From Hymenobacter baengnokdamensis (GTDB lineage: Bacteria; Bacteroidota; Bacteroidia; Cytophagales; Hymenobacteraceae): DNA of 64,000 nucleotides. The stretch spans positions 496,001-560,000 of the forward strand of contig NZ_CP044285.1 of NCBI RefSeq assembly GCF_008728635.1, written 5' to 3'. Below the pieces are notes generated by a model. The model saw only the letters and a list, made by a program, of their open reading frames with translations. It ran no database searches and was not told the origin of the DNA. Shown here in pieces: positions 35,509-44,314 of the stretch (position 1 is its first letter; each line of letters opens with the position of its first letter). The translations under genes were made by a program, and so were the position numbers.

Positions 35509-36813
35509 ATGAGCCCTAGTGTGCCCCCCGCGGCCCCGCACGACCCGTACGCCGCCCTGCGCATCCCCGATTTTCGGCGCCTGATTACAGCCCGCATCCT
35601 GTTTACCATCGCCACCCAGATTCAGGGCGTAGTAGTAAGCTGGCAGATTTTTCAGCTCACCAAAGACCCGCTCGCCCTGGGCCTGGTAGGGCTGGCCGAA
35701 GCTATTCCAAGCATAGGGGTTTCACTATATGCCGGGCACGTAGTCGATTCGGTGCGGCGCAAGCGCATTATTGTGCCGGCCGTGGCAGTGCTGTTTCTAT
35801 GCGCCGTCACGCTGTTCTGGCTTTCGCACCCGGCGCAGGCCAGCGTGCTCAACCACGGGCGGCTGCACCTGACGGCCTTCGATGCTACGGTAGTGTGGCC
35901 GCTGTACCTGGTTATTTTCGTGAGTGGCATTGCCCGCGGCTTCCTGGGGCCGGCCGTGTTTTCGTTTATGCCCCAGCTGCTGCCCGACCGTGGCCTGCTG
36001 GCCAATGCCGTTACGTGGAACTCTACTACCTGGCAGGCCGGCGCGGTGCTGGGCCCAGCTATTGGCGGCCTGCTGTTTGCGCACCTGGGTATCGAGTTTG
36101 CCTACGGCGTCGATACAGTAATGGAAGGCCTGGCCCTATTATTCTTTATCAGCATCGGCAGCCGCGAGCTGCCCGTTATTGAGGGCGTGCGCCTGCGCCT
36201 AAGCGAGAGCATTATGAGCGGTATCAAGTTCATTTTCAGCAATCAGATTGTGCTATCGGCCTTGTCGCTGGATATGTTTGCGGTACTTTTCGGCGGGGCA
36301 GTGGCGCTGCTACCCATTTTCGCTTCCGAAATACTGAAAGCTGGTCCCGATGCCCTGGGCTATCTGCGGGCGGCTCCCTCGGTTGGCTCGGTGCTGATGG
36401 CGGTGTGGCTCACTTTTTCGCCGCTCAAAAAGAATGCGGGCCGCAAGCTGCTGTGGGCCGTGGGCGGCTTCGGGCTGGCAACCATCGGCTTTGCCTTATC
36501 AAAAAATCTGTATTTATCGCTTTTCCTGCTGTTCCTGACGGGCGTCTTCGATTCGGTTTCGGTAATCGTGCGCTCCACGCTTATCCATACTTACACGCCG
36601 GAATATATGAAAGGCCGGGTGTCGGCAGTAAACAACATCTTTATCGGCTCCAGCAACGAAATTGGCAGCTTCGAGAGCGGAGCGGCGGCCAAGCTCATGG
36701 GAACGGTGCCCAGCGTAATATTCGGCGGAATGATGACCATGCTGGTGGTTGGCGTTACGGCCTGGCGCGCCGATAAGCTCCGCAACCTGGAAATGGGCGC
36801 CGGTAAGAAGTAG
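35509..36813 (+). CDS. MFS transporter (MFS_3 / enterobactin-exporter-like)
   Basis: A 434-aa inner-membrane protein with about 12 predicted transmembrane helices. The N-terminal LRIPDFRRLITARILFTIATQ, the loop GHVVDSVRRKRIIV between helices 2 and 3 (a variant of the MFS G-x-x-x-D-R-x-G-R-R signature) and VTWNSTTWQAGAVLGPAIGG in the middle place it in the MFS_3 group of exporters. ATG 35509 is preferred over a TTG two codons upstream. It converges on the PepSY gene with only 11 bp between. The cargo is not predictable from sequence. Confidence 0.85.
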   Translation: MSPSVPPAAPHDPYAALRIPDFRRLITARILFTIATQIQGVVVSWQIFQLTKDPLALGLVGLAEAIPSIGVSLYAGHVVDSVRRKRIIVPAVAVLFLCAVTLFWLSHPAQASVLNHGRLHLTAFDATVVWPLYLVIFVSGIARGFLGPAVFSFMPQLLPDRGLLANAVTWNSTTWQAGAVLGPAIGGLLFAHLGIEFAYGVDTVMEGLALLFFISIGSRELPVIEGVRLRLSESIMSGIKFIFSNQIVLSALSLDMFAVLFGGAVALLPIFASEILKAGPDALGYLRAAPSVGSVLMAVWLTFSPLKKNAGRKLLWAVGGFGLATIGFALSKNLYLSLFLLFLTGVFDSVSVIVRSTLIHTYTPEYMKGRVSAVNNIFIGSSNEIGSFESGAAAKLMGTVPSVIFGGMMTMLVVGVTAWRADKLRNLEMGAGKK

Positions 36814-36824
36814 GCCCGGTCCGC

Positions 36825-38048
36825 CTATACTGTCACTGGTGTGCGGGTCTTTTTCGGCTGCTTGCGGCGCGTGCGGTTCAGCCACAGCAGCACGCCCGTT
36901 ATCGGAAACGTGAGGCTGCACAAGACCACAACCAGCGCGAGGGCTTTGGTCCAAGCGCCCCCGATTTCGCCGGTGTGCAGGAGCTTGGCCAGCCGCCGCA
37001 GCTGGGCACCGGCCGACTGCCGGCTGTAGAGGTGCTGCCCCAGCGCGGCCCCGGTAGTGCGGTCTGCAAACAAGGTATCGAGGCCCGCCGCACGCCAGGG
37101 CAAGGTGCTCGGCGCGCTTATGCAGATAGCGGCTGCCGAATCTTTGGGAGCACCCACGCGCCAGAATTCGGCGGTGCGATATACTTGCTGGCCCGTGCGC
37201 AGCGCCGCATCATAAGCCAGCGTGCGCGGGCGGCCCGGCAAGGCCGACCGGGGAGCGGCAATACCGACCGTGGGCCGGGTGCCCGTGAGGCGAAATAAAC
37301 CCTCCGCTGCCCAGCGATACGACATAATAACCCCGGTCAGCGCCAGGCCAAACAAAAACGGCGCGCAGTAAAAGCCCAGCACTACGTGCAGGTCGTGCGT
37401 GATGCGCTTGCCGCTGCCGCTCCACCTGATGCGCAGGCGGCCCGTGAGCAAAGCCCAGGTTTTGGGCCACCACAGCACTACGCCCGTAGCCGTAATAACC
37501 AGGATAAATAGTGCCGAGAGGCCCGTTACGGTCTTCCCTACCTCGCCCGCCAGCAGGCGGCGGTGCAGGTCTTCTGCTACTTTAAATATGCCGCGGTCCT
37601 GCCTGTCGAGCAGGCCTACTACCTGGCCGGTGTACGGATTCAGAAAGGCCGTATTACCCCGCTCGGGGCGGCCCTTGGGCTTGTCGACTCCAGCGCTGCG
37701 TGGGGCAGCGCTTTTGTGGCGGAAGCCACGCCCTTCGGCCGGCTGCGTATCATCAGGCCGGGCGGGTGTTTCCCGATAAGTCAGCTCGACAGTACGGGCC
37801 GGGTCGGCATACACCCTGAAGCCCAATAGCTTACTCTTTGGCTTGAGCTGCCGAAGGTGGTCGGCCAGCACGGCCAGCGACTGGCGCGGCTGGGCAGCCG
37901 GCACCGCCACTGTATAGCGACCCGCATAAAGGGCATGGGTTAGCTCGTCCTCAAAAACCAGAACTGCCCCCGTAAGACACTGCACCAAAAAGACCAGCCC
38001 CGCCGCAAAAGCCAGGTACAAGTGCACCCGCCGAAAAAATACTTTCAT
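36825..38048 (-). CDS. PepSY-associated transmembrane protein
   Basis: A 407-aa inner-membrane protein of the PepSY_TM family. The first helix starts VHLYLAFAAGLVFLVQCLTGAVLVFEDEL. A long periplasmic PepSY region is followed by further helices (LSALFILVITATGVVLWW and YCAPFLFGLALTGVIMSY) and a final helix near 370-395. In Bacteroidota and Proteobacteria these proteins often accompany iron or siderophore uptake and are thought to act as ferric-siderophore reductases. No receptor gene is adjacent here. An AT-rich dyad 32-57 bp upstream could be a Fur-like site. There is no terminator before the convergent MFS gene. Confidence 0.85.
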   Translation of the reverse strand: MKVFFRRVHLYLAFAAGLVFLVQCLTGAVLVFEDELTHALYAGRYTVAVPAAQPRQSLAVLADHLRQLKPKSKLLGFRVYADPARTVELTYRETPARPDDTQPAEGRGFRHKSAAPRSAGVDKPKGRPERGNTAFLNPYTGQVVGLLDRQDRGIFKVAEDLHRRLLAGEVGKTVTGLSALFILVITATGVVLWWPKTWALLTGRLRIRWSGSGKRITHDLHVVLGFYCAPFLFGLALTGVIMSYRWAAEGLFRLTGTRPTVGIAAPRSALPGRPRTLAYDAALRTGQQVYRTAEFWRVGAPKDSAAAICISAPSTLPWRAAGLDTLFADRTTGAALGQHLYSRQSAGAQLRRLAKLLHTGEIGGAWTKALALVVVLCSLTFPITGVLLWLNRTRRKQPKKTRTPVTV

Positions 38049-38079
38049 GATGGTAAAAACGAATTCGGCCGCAATTTAG

Positions 38080-38105
38080 AATGATTTTAAATAAAAATTA
38101 TCATT
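38080..38105. promoter_or_regulatory. Possible Fur-like operator upstream of the PepSY gene
   Basis: AATGAT at 38080-38085 and ATCATT at 38100-38105 form a 6-bp dyad in an AT-rich block 32 nt upstream of the start codon. It loosely resembles the GATAATGATAATCATTATC Fur consensus. The match is weak and the call leans on the family's known iron link. Confidence 0.3.
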
Positions 38106-38146
38106 AAGCTCCCTATTCGTTTGAAGCAGCTACTCTCAGCTGCCTA

Positions 38147-39109
38147 TCAGTCGCAGTGCACGTAGGGCCGCAGCTTTACAAAGCTTTCTTCCTTTAGAAT
38201 CTTGATTTGCCTTAGGTCATCGGGAGTACCGAAAGCGCCGTGCTGCTTGCGATAGGCCACAATGAGCCGGGCCAGCGGCTTGCCTACGTAAGGGTGCGGC
38301 CATAGCTCATCGAAGGTGCCCGAGTTGATATGAACCGGCCGGGGCACAAAGCCAGCGGCTACGAAGGTGTACTTGCGCAGACTATCCACCAGGTCGGGCG
38401 CGTCACGCAGCACGAATACTTCATCCAGCTGGCTTGCCGTCAGGTAGCCGCCCAGCTCGTCGCGGCGCTTTACTATCCACCGGGCGCGGCCGGGGCCGAT
38501 GCCTTTTATCTGCATCAGCTGAGTGGTATCGGCCAGGTTGAGGTCGAAGGGCTGCAGATGCGCCGGCTTGCGCGCAAACCGGCTCGGAAATCCGGTCTTA
38601 TCACTAAACGCCGATGAGCGGGCGGCGTAGCCGGCAGGAGCCGGCAGTTCGGCCGGTAGCTGCATAAACGGCTGCAGCCGCTGATACACCGAATCGGGCA
38701 GCCCATAGATGCGTTGTATCTGGGCTTTGGCGCGAAAGCCGCCGGCTTTCTGCCCGTACGCAACGATGCGACCAGCCACGAAATGCGGGACGCCCCGCGC
38801 CTCCCAGCCTTCCGCCGTGAGCGCGTTGGGGTCGAAAGGAGCTAGCGCTACCTGCGGCACGGCCGGGTAGCGCGCACTCCGCGCCGGATAGCGGGCCGCA
38901 TACGTACGCGCACTGGCCGCCCGGCCCGAATCGAGCCGGGTCGCCAGTGCGCGTCCCCACTCATCGAGCTGGCGCTGGTCGGCGGCCGGCAGGTAAATGG
39001 GGGCGGTAGGGCGTAGTAATACGGGCAGCACCGCCACCGCCAGCGCCCCCAACAGCAGCAGCACAAAACCGCGGGTTTCAGCCCGCGAAAAGCCGAAGTA
39101 GCGCCGCAT
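38147..39109 (-). CDS. Helix-hairpin-helix domain membrane protein (ComEA-like)
   Basis: A 320-aa protein with an N-terminal anchor helix (about 15-33, GFVLLLLGALAVAVLPVLL) and several helix-hairpin-helix DNA-binding motifs: RAKAQIQRIYGLPDSVYQRL (about 125-145), LMQIKGIGPGRARWIVKRRDELGGY (about 197-222, the clearest, with GIGPGRA) and VGKPLARLIVAYRKQHGAF near the end. The Bacteroidota relatives are annotated as ComEA-type proteins. The anchored HhH layout fits DNA binding at the membrane, possibly uptake, but no com genes are nearby. Confidence 0.8.
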   Translation of the reverse strand: MRRYFGFSRAETRGFVLLLLGALAVAVLPVLLRPTAPIYLPAADQRQLDEWGRALATRLDSGRAASARTYAARYPARSARYPAVPQVALAPFDPNALTAEGWEARGVPHFVAGRIVAYGQKAGGFRAKAQIQRIYGLPDSVYQRLQPFMQLPAELPAPAGYAARSSAFSDKTGFPSRFARKPAHLQPFDLNLADTTQLMQIKGIGPGRARWIVKRRDELGGYLTASQLDEVFVLRDAPDLVDSLRKYTFVAAGFVPRPVHINSGTFDELWPHPYVGKPLARLIVAYRKQHGAFGTPDDLRQIKILKEESFVKLRPYVHCD

Positions 39110-39212
39110 CCAGCGCCAGAAAATGAACTGCTTGATTATAGATGAAGAGCTGATGATGAGAAATCAGCGCAATGATACTTGCCCCTCATCAAATATTCAT
39201 CCGAAGGCAGTC

Positions 39213-40355
39213 TTACACCAGCGCGGGCTGGTACAGCTTCACCAGCTGGGCGGCTGCGTAGTCAATCTCCTCCTCGGTATTGAGCTTGCTCATCGACAGG
39301 CGAACAGTCGCTCTATTGGCATCACCCCCGAGGGCTTCGAGTACGTGCGAGCCGAGCTGGGCGCCGCTCGTGCAGGCAGAGCCGCCCGAGGCAGCTATCT
39401 TGTTAATATCGAGGCTGAAAAGCAGCATCTCGCTGATGCTGGACGGCGGCAGACTCACGCTGAGCACGGTGTAGAGGCTCTGGTCAGCCGCAGCCGACAG
39501 GCCATTAAACTGCACATCGGCAATACCCGCCTGTAGGCGGCCGATGAGCCGGTCTTTCAGGCGCTGAATGTAGTACTGGTGCGCGGCCATATCGCGGCAG
39601 GCAATTTCCAGGGCCTTGGCCAAGCCCACAATGCCGTACACGTTTTCGGTACCCGAGCGCACGTTGCGCTCCTGCGCGCCGCCGTGGATAAGCGGCCCTA
39701 CTTCCAGCCCGCCGCGCCGGTACAGAAACCCTACCCCTTTCGGCCCATGAAACTTATGCGCCGACCCCACCAGAAAGTGGTTTTTGAGCTGCTGCACATC
39801 GTGGCGGTAGTGGCCCATCGTCTGCACCGTATCGGTGTGGAACACGGCGTCGTGCCGGGCGCAAATATCACCTATTTCCGATATATCATTCAGGTTGCCC
39901 AGCTCATTGTTGCCGTGCATCAGGCTCACCAGGGAGCGCGGATGGGTGGCCAGCAGCTCCTCCAGCTGGCCGAGGTCGAGCCGGCCCTGCGCATCGTGGC
40001 GCAGGTAGCTCAGCTCCGTTTCGCCGTTTTTGGCCAGGGCCTGCAACGGATGCAGCACGGCGTGGTGCTCAAGCGGTGAGGTAATGGCGTGGCGCAGACC
40101 CAGCGTGCGCACACTGCCGAAAATGGCGTAGTTATCGGCCTCCGTGCCGCCCGAGGTAAACGTGATTTCGCTGGGGGCCGCATTAATAAGCTGCGCCACC
40201 GTTTTGCGCGCCACCTCAATTGCCGAGCGCACCTGTCGCCCCGGCCCGTGCAGGCTGCTGGGGTTGCCGTAATGCTGGCTCAGGTAGGGCAGCATGGCAT
40301 CCAGCACTTCGGGGTCGAGCGGCGTCGTCGCGGCATTGTCGAGGTAAACGTGCAT
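39213..40355 (-). CDS. Cysteine desulfurase (IscS/NifS family)
   Basis: A PLP enzyme that removes sulfur from cysteine as an enzyme persulfide for Fe-S clusters, tRNA thiolation or cofactors. The 380-aa product shows the N-terminal YLDNAATTPLDPEVLDAM, TSGGTEADNYAI, the PLP contact region HTDTVQTMGH, the PLP lysine in GSAHKFHGPKG (about 200-210) and the catalytic loop cysteine in SGGSACTSGA (about 320-330). Length is normal. It follows the mutase gene by 99 bp on the same strand, with an inverted repeat between. It could supply sulfur to the MoeB-rhodanese/MoaD system, though it is not adjacent. Confidence 0.93.
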   Translation of the reverse strand: MHVYLDNAATTPLDPEVLDAMLPYLSQHYGNPSSLHGPGRQVRSAIEVARKTVAQLINAAPSEITFTSGGTEADNYAIFGSVRTLGLRHAITSPLEHHAVLHPLQALAKNGETELSYLRHDAQGRLDLGQLEELLATHPRSLVSLMHGNNELGNLNDISEIGDICARHDAVFHTDTVQTMGHYRHDVQQLKNHFLVGSAHKFHGPKGVGFLYRRGGLEVGPLIHGGAQERNVRSGTENVYGIVGLAKALEIACRDMAAHQYYIQRLKDRLIGRLQAGIADVQFNGLSAAADQSLYTVLSVSLPPSSISEMLLFSLDINKIAASGGSACTSGAQLGSHVLEALGGDANRATVRLSMSKLNTEEEIDYAAAQLVKLYQPALV

Positions 40356-40380
40356 CTACTTAGTGGTTAACTTCTTAATG

Positions 40381-40445
40381 GGTAATTGGGTAATGAGCAT
40401 TGGGTACTGATTAACAGCTTAGCCGCTACTTATTACCCAATTACC
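40381..40445. repeat. 14-bp inverted repeat between mutase and desulfurase genes
   Basis: GGTAATTGGGTAAT at 40381-40394 and its exact complement at 40432-40445 are separated by 37 nt. Shorter GGGTA/TACCC copies lie around them, so alternative pairings are possible. The element is AT-rich and non-coding. There is no T-run, so attenuation or mRNA processing is only a possibility. Confidence 0.5.
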
Positions 40446-40454
40446 TAGTACTCA

Positions 40455-41846
40455 CTACCCATTGATAATCTCCTTTATATCGGCAATAATTTTCTGGGCC
40501 AGATGGTCGGCCGTGGCGTTCGAGTCCGACTCGGCATAGATGCGAATAATGGGCTCGGTATTCGACTTCCGCAGGTGCACCCACTCTTTGTCGAACTCAA
40601 TTTTCACCCCATCAATGGTATTTACCGGCTGTTTGGCGTAGCGCTTCTCCATCTGCACCAGCACCTGGTCGGTATTGATTTCGGGCGTGAGCTCAATTTT
40701 ATTTTTGGAGATAAAATAGCTTGGGTAGGAGTTGCGCAGGCGGCTCATGGCTAGGCCCGACTTAGCCAGGTGCGTCAGAAACAGGGCGATGCCTACCAAC
40801 GCATCGCGGCCGTAGTGCAGCTCGGGGAATATGATGCCGCCGTTGCCCTCGCCGCCGATGATGGCGTTGGTTTCTTTCATCTTGGTCACCACGTTTACCT
40901 CGCCCACGGCGGCGGCCGTGTAGGTGCCGCCGTGCTTTTCGGTCACATCGCGCAGGGCACGGGTACTGCTGAGGTTACTCACTGTGTTGCCGCCGCCGTG
41001 GTAGCCCAGCACGTAATCGGCTACCGCTACCAGCGTGTATTCTTCGCCAAACATTTCCCCGTTTTCGCTCACCAGCGCCAGGCGGTCTACGTCGGGGTCT
41101 ACCACGATGCCCAGGTCGAAGCCCCCTTTCTCAAGCACTTTGGCAATATCGCGCAGGTGTTCGGGCAGGGGCTCGGGGTTATGGGCAAAATCGCCGGTGG
41201 GCTCGCAGTGTACTTTCTCAATGGTTGCAACGCCCAGGGCCGTTAGCAGCTGCGGCACGGCAAAGCCGCCGCTACTGTTTACCGCATCGACTACTACCCG
41301 GAATTTTTTGGCCCTGATAGCCGCCACGTCAACCAGGGGCGAGGCCAGGATAGCGGCAATGTGCTCACTCAGAAAAGTATCGTCGGTGGCGTAGCTGCCC
41401 AGCTTGGTAACGGGCGCAAAATCGAAGCTTTCGCTTTCGGCCAGCTCCAGCACGCGCTCGCCGGCCGCCGCCGACAAAAACTCACCCTGCGCGTCGAGCA
41501 GCTTCAGGGCATTCCACTGCTTGGGGTTGTGCGAGGCGGTGAGAATGATGCCTCCCGCGGCCTGCCGGGCCGGCACCGCCATCTCCACCGTAGGCGTAGT
41601 GCTGAGGCCCAGGTCGAGCACATCGAAGCCCAGGCCTTGCAGCGTGGCGGCTACCAGGCGGCTCACCATCTCGCCCGAAAGGCGGGCGTCGCGGCCAATC
41701 ACTATCAGCTTGCTGGTAGTGGCCTGAGCGGCCGCCCAGGTGCCGTAGGCAGCCGCATATTTTACCACATCGAGGGGGGTAAGTCCTTGTCCGGCCGGGC
41801 CACCAATGGTGCCGCGAATACCGGAAATAGATTTTATGAGCGTCAC
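40455..41846 (-). CDS. glmM: Phosphoglucosamine mutase / phosphohexomutase
   Basis: This alpha-phosphohexomutase probably converts glucosamine-6-phosphate to glucosamine-1-phosphate for peptidoglycan and LPS precursors. The 463-aa product has the N-terminal SISGIRGTIGG, the phosphoserine loop TASHNPKQWNALK (about 104-116), the magnesium loop DPDVDRLALV (about 244-253), the sugar-specificity loop GEGNGGIIFPELHYGRDA (about 324-341) and the phosphate-binding RKSNTEPIIRIYAES near the end. The GEGNGG loop supports GlmM-type over a phosphoglucomutase, but phosphomannomutase activity cannot be excluded. It is divergent from mazG and first of a pair with the cysteine desulfurase. Confidence 0.88.
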   Translation of the reverse strand: MTLIKSISGIRGTIGGPAGQGLTPLDVVKYAAAYGTWAAAQATTSKLIVIGRDARLSGEMVSRLVAATLQGLGFDVLDLGLSTTPTVEMAVPARQAAGGIILTASHNPKQWNALKLLDAQGEFLSAAAGERVLELAESESFDFAPVTKLGSYATDDTFLSEHIAAILASPLVDVAAIRAKKFRVVVDAVNSSGGFAVPQLLTALGVATIEKVHCEPTGDFAHNPEPLPEHLRDIAKVLEKGGFDLGIVVDPDVDRLALVSENGEMFGEEYTLVAVADYVLGYHGGGNTVSNLSSTRALRDVTEKHGGTYTAAAVGEVNVVTKMKETNAIIGGEGNGGIIFPELHYGRDALVGIALFLTHLAKSGLAMSRLRNSYPSYFISKNKIELTPEINTDQVLVQMEKRYAKQPVNTIDGVKIEFDKEWVHLRKSNTEPIIRIYAESDSNATADHLAQKIIADIKEIING

Positions 41847-41866
41847 TGGTTATCTCTTTAGCTTTG

Positions 41867-41874
41867 CAAAAGTA
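41867..41874 (-). promoter_or_regulatory. -7 box of the glmM gene
   Basis: TACTTTTG on the minus strand matches TAnnTTTG and lies 20 nt before the start codon at 41846, implying a short leader. No clear -33 box was found. Confidence 0.55.
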
Positions 41875-42027
41875 GGCGCTTTGCCCGTTTGTAGGCCCGC
41901 TATCTATACCTTGGGGTAATTGGCAGCAACCTCCCCTTATTTCTAGCAATCGGCTATCTAGTTACGCTGCCAACTGTATCTACGGCCTTCTTTAGCCAAA
42001 CAAAATTATTCGGCCTGCTTCTTTTTT

Positions 42028-42855
42028 ATGGAAAATCCGCTGCTTACCGCTGCCCGCCGGCCCGCCCAGCTTGAGGCATTCGGCCGCCTGCTCGATGTGC
42101 TCGACCGCTTGCGGCTGGAATGCCCCTGGGACAAAAAACAGACGCTCGAAAGCCTGCGCCACCTCACCATCGAGGAAACCTATGAGCTGAGTGATGCCAT
42201 TCTGCGGCATGACCTGCCCGACCTCAAAAAGGAGTTGGGCGATGTGCTGCTGCACCTGCTGTTTTATGCCCGTATCGCGGCCGAGCAGGGCGCTTTTGAC
42301 ATTGCCGACGCGCTGAACGCACAATGCGAAAAGCTAATATACAGACACCCCCATATTTATGGCGATGCACGCGCCGACGATGAGGCGGCCGTAAAGCGCA
42401 ACTGGGAGCAGCTGAAGCTAAAGGAAAAAGGCAACACCGGCGGCGTGCTCGGGGGCGTGCCTGCCTCCCTGCCAGCACTGGTAAAGGCCATGCGCATTCA
42501 GGAAAAAGCCCGGGGCGCCGGCTTTGATTTTGAAGAGCCAATCCAGGTGTGGCAAAAAGTGCAGGAAGAGCTGGCCGAGTTCGGGGCCGAGTACGGCAGC
42601 GGCCAGCCGCTGGCCGACGCGGGCCGGGCCGAGCGGGCCGCCCAGGAGTTTGGCGACCTGCTGTTTTCGCTCGTCAACTTTGCCCGCTTTGCGGGTATTA
42701 ACCCCGAAGAAGCGCTGGAACGCACGAATCGGAAATTTATCAGCCGCTTTCAGTACCTGGAAGCTTCTGCGGCCCAGGACGGACAAAATTTGTCGGAAAT
42801 GACGCTGGCCCAGATGGATGTTTACTGGAACGCCGCCAAAGCTGCCGGCAACTAA
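42028..42855 (+). CDS. mazG: Nucleoside triphosphate pyrophosphohydrolase MazG
   Basis: A 275-aa house-cleaning enzyme that hydrolyses NTPs and dNTPs to monophosphates and pyrophosphate. It has two MazG repeats. The first (about 10-120) has LRLECPWDKKQTLESLRHLTIEETYELSDAI, with the E-x-x-E-x(12)-E-x-x-D metal motif, and KKELGDVLLHLLFYA. The second (about 150-270) has EPIQVWQKVQEELAEFGAEY and EFGDLLFSLVNFARFAGINPEEAL. Length matches the two-domain E. coli type. It is divergent from glmM and transcribed alone. Confidence 0.94.
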   Translation: MENPLLTAARRPAQLEAFGRLLDVLDRLRLECPWDKKQTLESLRHLTIEETYELSDAILRHDLPDLKKELGDVLLHLLFYARIAAEQGAFDIADALNAQCEKLIYRHPHIYGDARADDEAAVKRNWEQLKLKEKGNTGGVLGGVPASLPALVKAMRIQEKARGAGFDFEEPIQVWQKVQEELAEFGAEYGSGQPLADAGRAERAAQEFGDLLFSLVNFARFAGINPEEALERTNRKFISRFQYLEASAAQDGQNLSEMTLAQMDVYWNAAKAAGN

Positions 42856-43230
42856 GCAAGCGCAAGCAGCCAGGCGGCTAAACGACTGAGCCAGGGGAGG
42901 CTGCGTATACTAGTAGCCGACGCCTGTTTTAACGCCCGCCTGGGCAATTAACCTTCGTGCAGCTTCCTGCGTTGGGGCCTCACCCAAAATTCAGTGACTG
43001 GTTAAGTAACTCATCAGGCCGGTTCAGCGAGTACTTTCGGCCTTTTACCGAATAGTATTCGGCACAAAAAAAAATTTAGCAGGCCGGATTTTTCCTTCCT
43101 TCGGCGTAGATTCGGCCCCGAAACCCCTGTTTGCGCCAGTGTCTTGGGTCCTGTGCCCTGGTTAACTCGCACCTATAGCCTTCTTTTTTACCCTTCAACC
43201 AACCCCCCACCTCCTACACTTACTGGACAC
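42856..43230. other. Intergenic region before exbB
   Basis: This 375-bp gap has no coding frame of note. A short hairpin CCGAATA-G-TATTCGG (43048-43062) precedes an A9 run. Several TAnnTTCG-like boxes (for example TACTTTCG near 43032) are one base from the promoter consensus. The exbB promoter is presumably here but cannot be fixed. Confidence 0.5.
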
Positions 43231-44118
43231 ATGGAACAGAAAAATGCTGTAAACCCGGGCGCTCGGCCCGCTGCGCCAGCCGCCCCCAAAGCTGCTGCCG
43301 CACCCGCCAAAAGCAGCGGTGGCGCCTCGCTGTTTTCGGTCATCGTTATCGTTCTCGCCTTCATCGCCAGCGTCATTATCTTTATGTTCGTACTGGGCGA
43401 CCCGAGCCACTACTTGGGCAACAACCCGGAGAACAACCCGAAGCCGGGTGACTACCTCGGCATTGTGCACAAGGGCGGGGTTATCGTACCGCTCCTGATG
43501 ACGATGCTACTCTGCGTTATTACCTTCTCTATCGAGCGTGCCCTTACTATCTCGAAAGCTAAAGGCAGCCAGAGCATCGAAGCGTTTGTGCGCTCGGTAC
43601 GCCAGAAGCTGAACGTGAACGATATCAACGGCGCCATCGCCCTCTGCGACCAGCAGAAAGGCTCGGTTGCCAACGTAGTACGCGCCGGCCTGAAGAAATA
43701 CCAGGAAATGGGCCGCGAAACCACGATGAACACCGACCAGCGTGTGCTCGCTATCCAGAAAGAAATCGAGGAAAGCACCGCCCTGGAGCTGCCAATGCTC
43801 GAAAAGAACCTGGTTATCATCTCGACCCTGGCTTCTATCGCTACGCTGGTAGGTCTGCTCGGTACGGTATTCGGTATGATTAAGGCCTTCTCGGCACTGG
43901 CCCAGGCTGGTAACCCCGACGCTACGGCTCTGGCAACCGGTATCTCGGAAGCTCTTATCAACACGGCACTCGGTATCGGTACGTCGGCTCTGGCCATCGT
44001 AGCCTACAACTTCTTTACCAGCAAGATTGACGAGCTGACTTACAGCATCGATGAGGCTGGCTTCAGCATCATTCAGACCTTCGCTGCCCAGCACGGCAAC
44101 GCAGGTCAGGAGTCGTAA
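43231..44118 (+). CDS. exbB: ExbB/TolQ/MotA-type proton channel subunit
   Basis: The inner-membrane channel of the energy complex that uses proton motive force to power TonB-dependent receptors. The ATG at 43231 gives 295 aa: a short Ala/Pro-rich cytoplasmic tail, a first helix (about 33-53, LFSVIVIVLAFIASVIIFMFV), a second (about 86-106), the conserved stretch STLASIATLVGLLGTVFGMIKAFSALAQAGNPDATALATGISEAL (about 204-248, quoted only as a landmark by its ends STLAS and ISEAL), and the last helix with NTALGIGTSALAIVAYNFF. It is first of exbB-exbD-exbD-tonB. A terminator-like hairpin lies between it and the first exbD. Confidence 0.93.
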   Translation: MEQKNAVNPGARPAAPAAPKAAAAPAKSSGGASLFSVIVIVLAFIASVIIFMFVLGDPSHYLGNNPENNPKPGDYLGIVHKGGVIVPLLMTMLLCVITFSIERALTISKAKGSQSIEAFVRSVRQKLNVNDINGAIALCDQQKGSVANVVRAGLKKYQEMGRETTMNTDQRVLAIQKEIEESTALELPMLEKNLVIISTLASIATLVGLLGTVFGMIKAFSALAQAGNPDATALATGISEALINTALGIGTSALAIVAYNFFTSKIDELTYSIDEAGFSIIQTFAAQHGNAGQES

Positions 44119-44137
44119 TCCTGCTGGCACGAAAAGA

Positions 44138-44178
44138 GGGGCGGAGGCGTTTTGCCGTCCCCGCCCCAACTTTTTTTT
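44138..44178 (+). terminator. Terminator-like hairpin between exbB and exbD
   Basis: GGGGCGG pairs with CCGCCCC (44138-44144 with 44161-44167), with an inner GGC-GTTTT-GCC step, followed by T8 at 44171-44178. It lies in a 196-bp gap within an otherwise tight operon, so it may attenuate and give more exbB than exbD message. Confidence 0.65.
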
Positions 44179-44314
44179 CGGGCTTCGTGTGCAATCTGAA
44201 TACAGTCGGCATCAGTACTTCTGAGCGGCTCCCGCCTGGCGGCCCGCTGATGGTACTACCCGCTAATCTTCCGGCACCGTGGGCCCGGCCCAGTCATTTT
44301 AACTTCTCCCGGCA

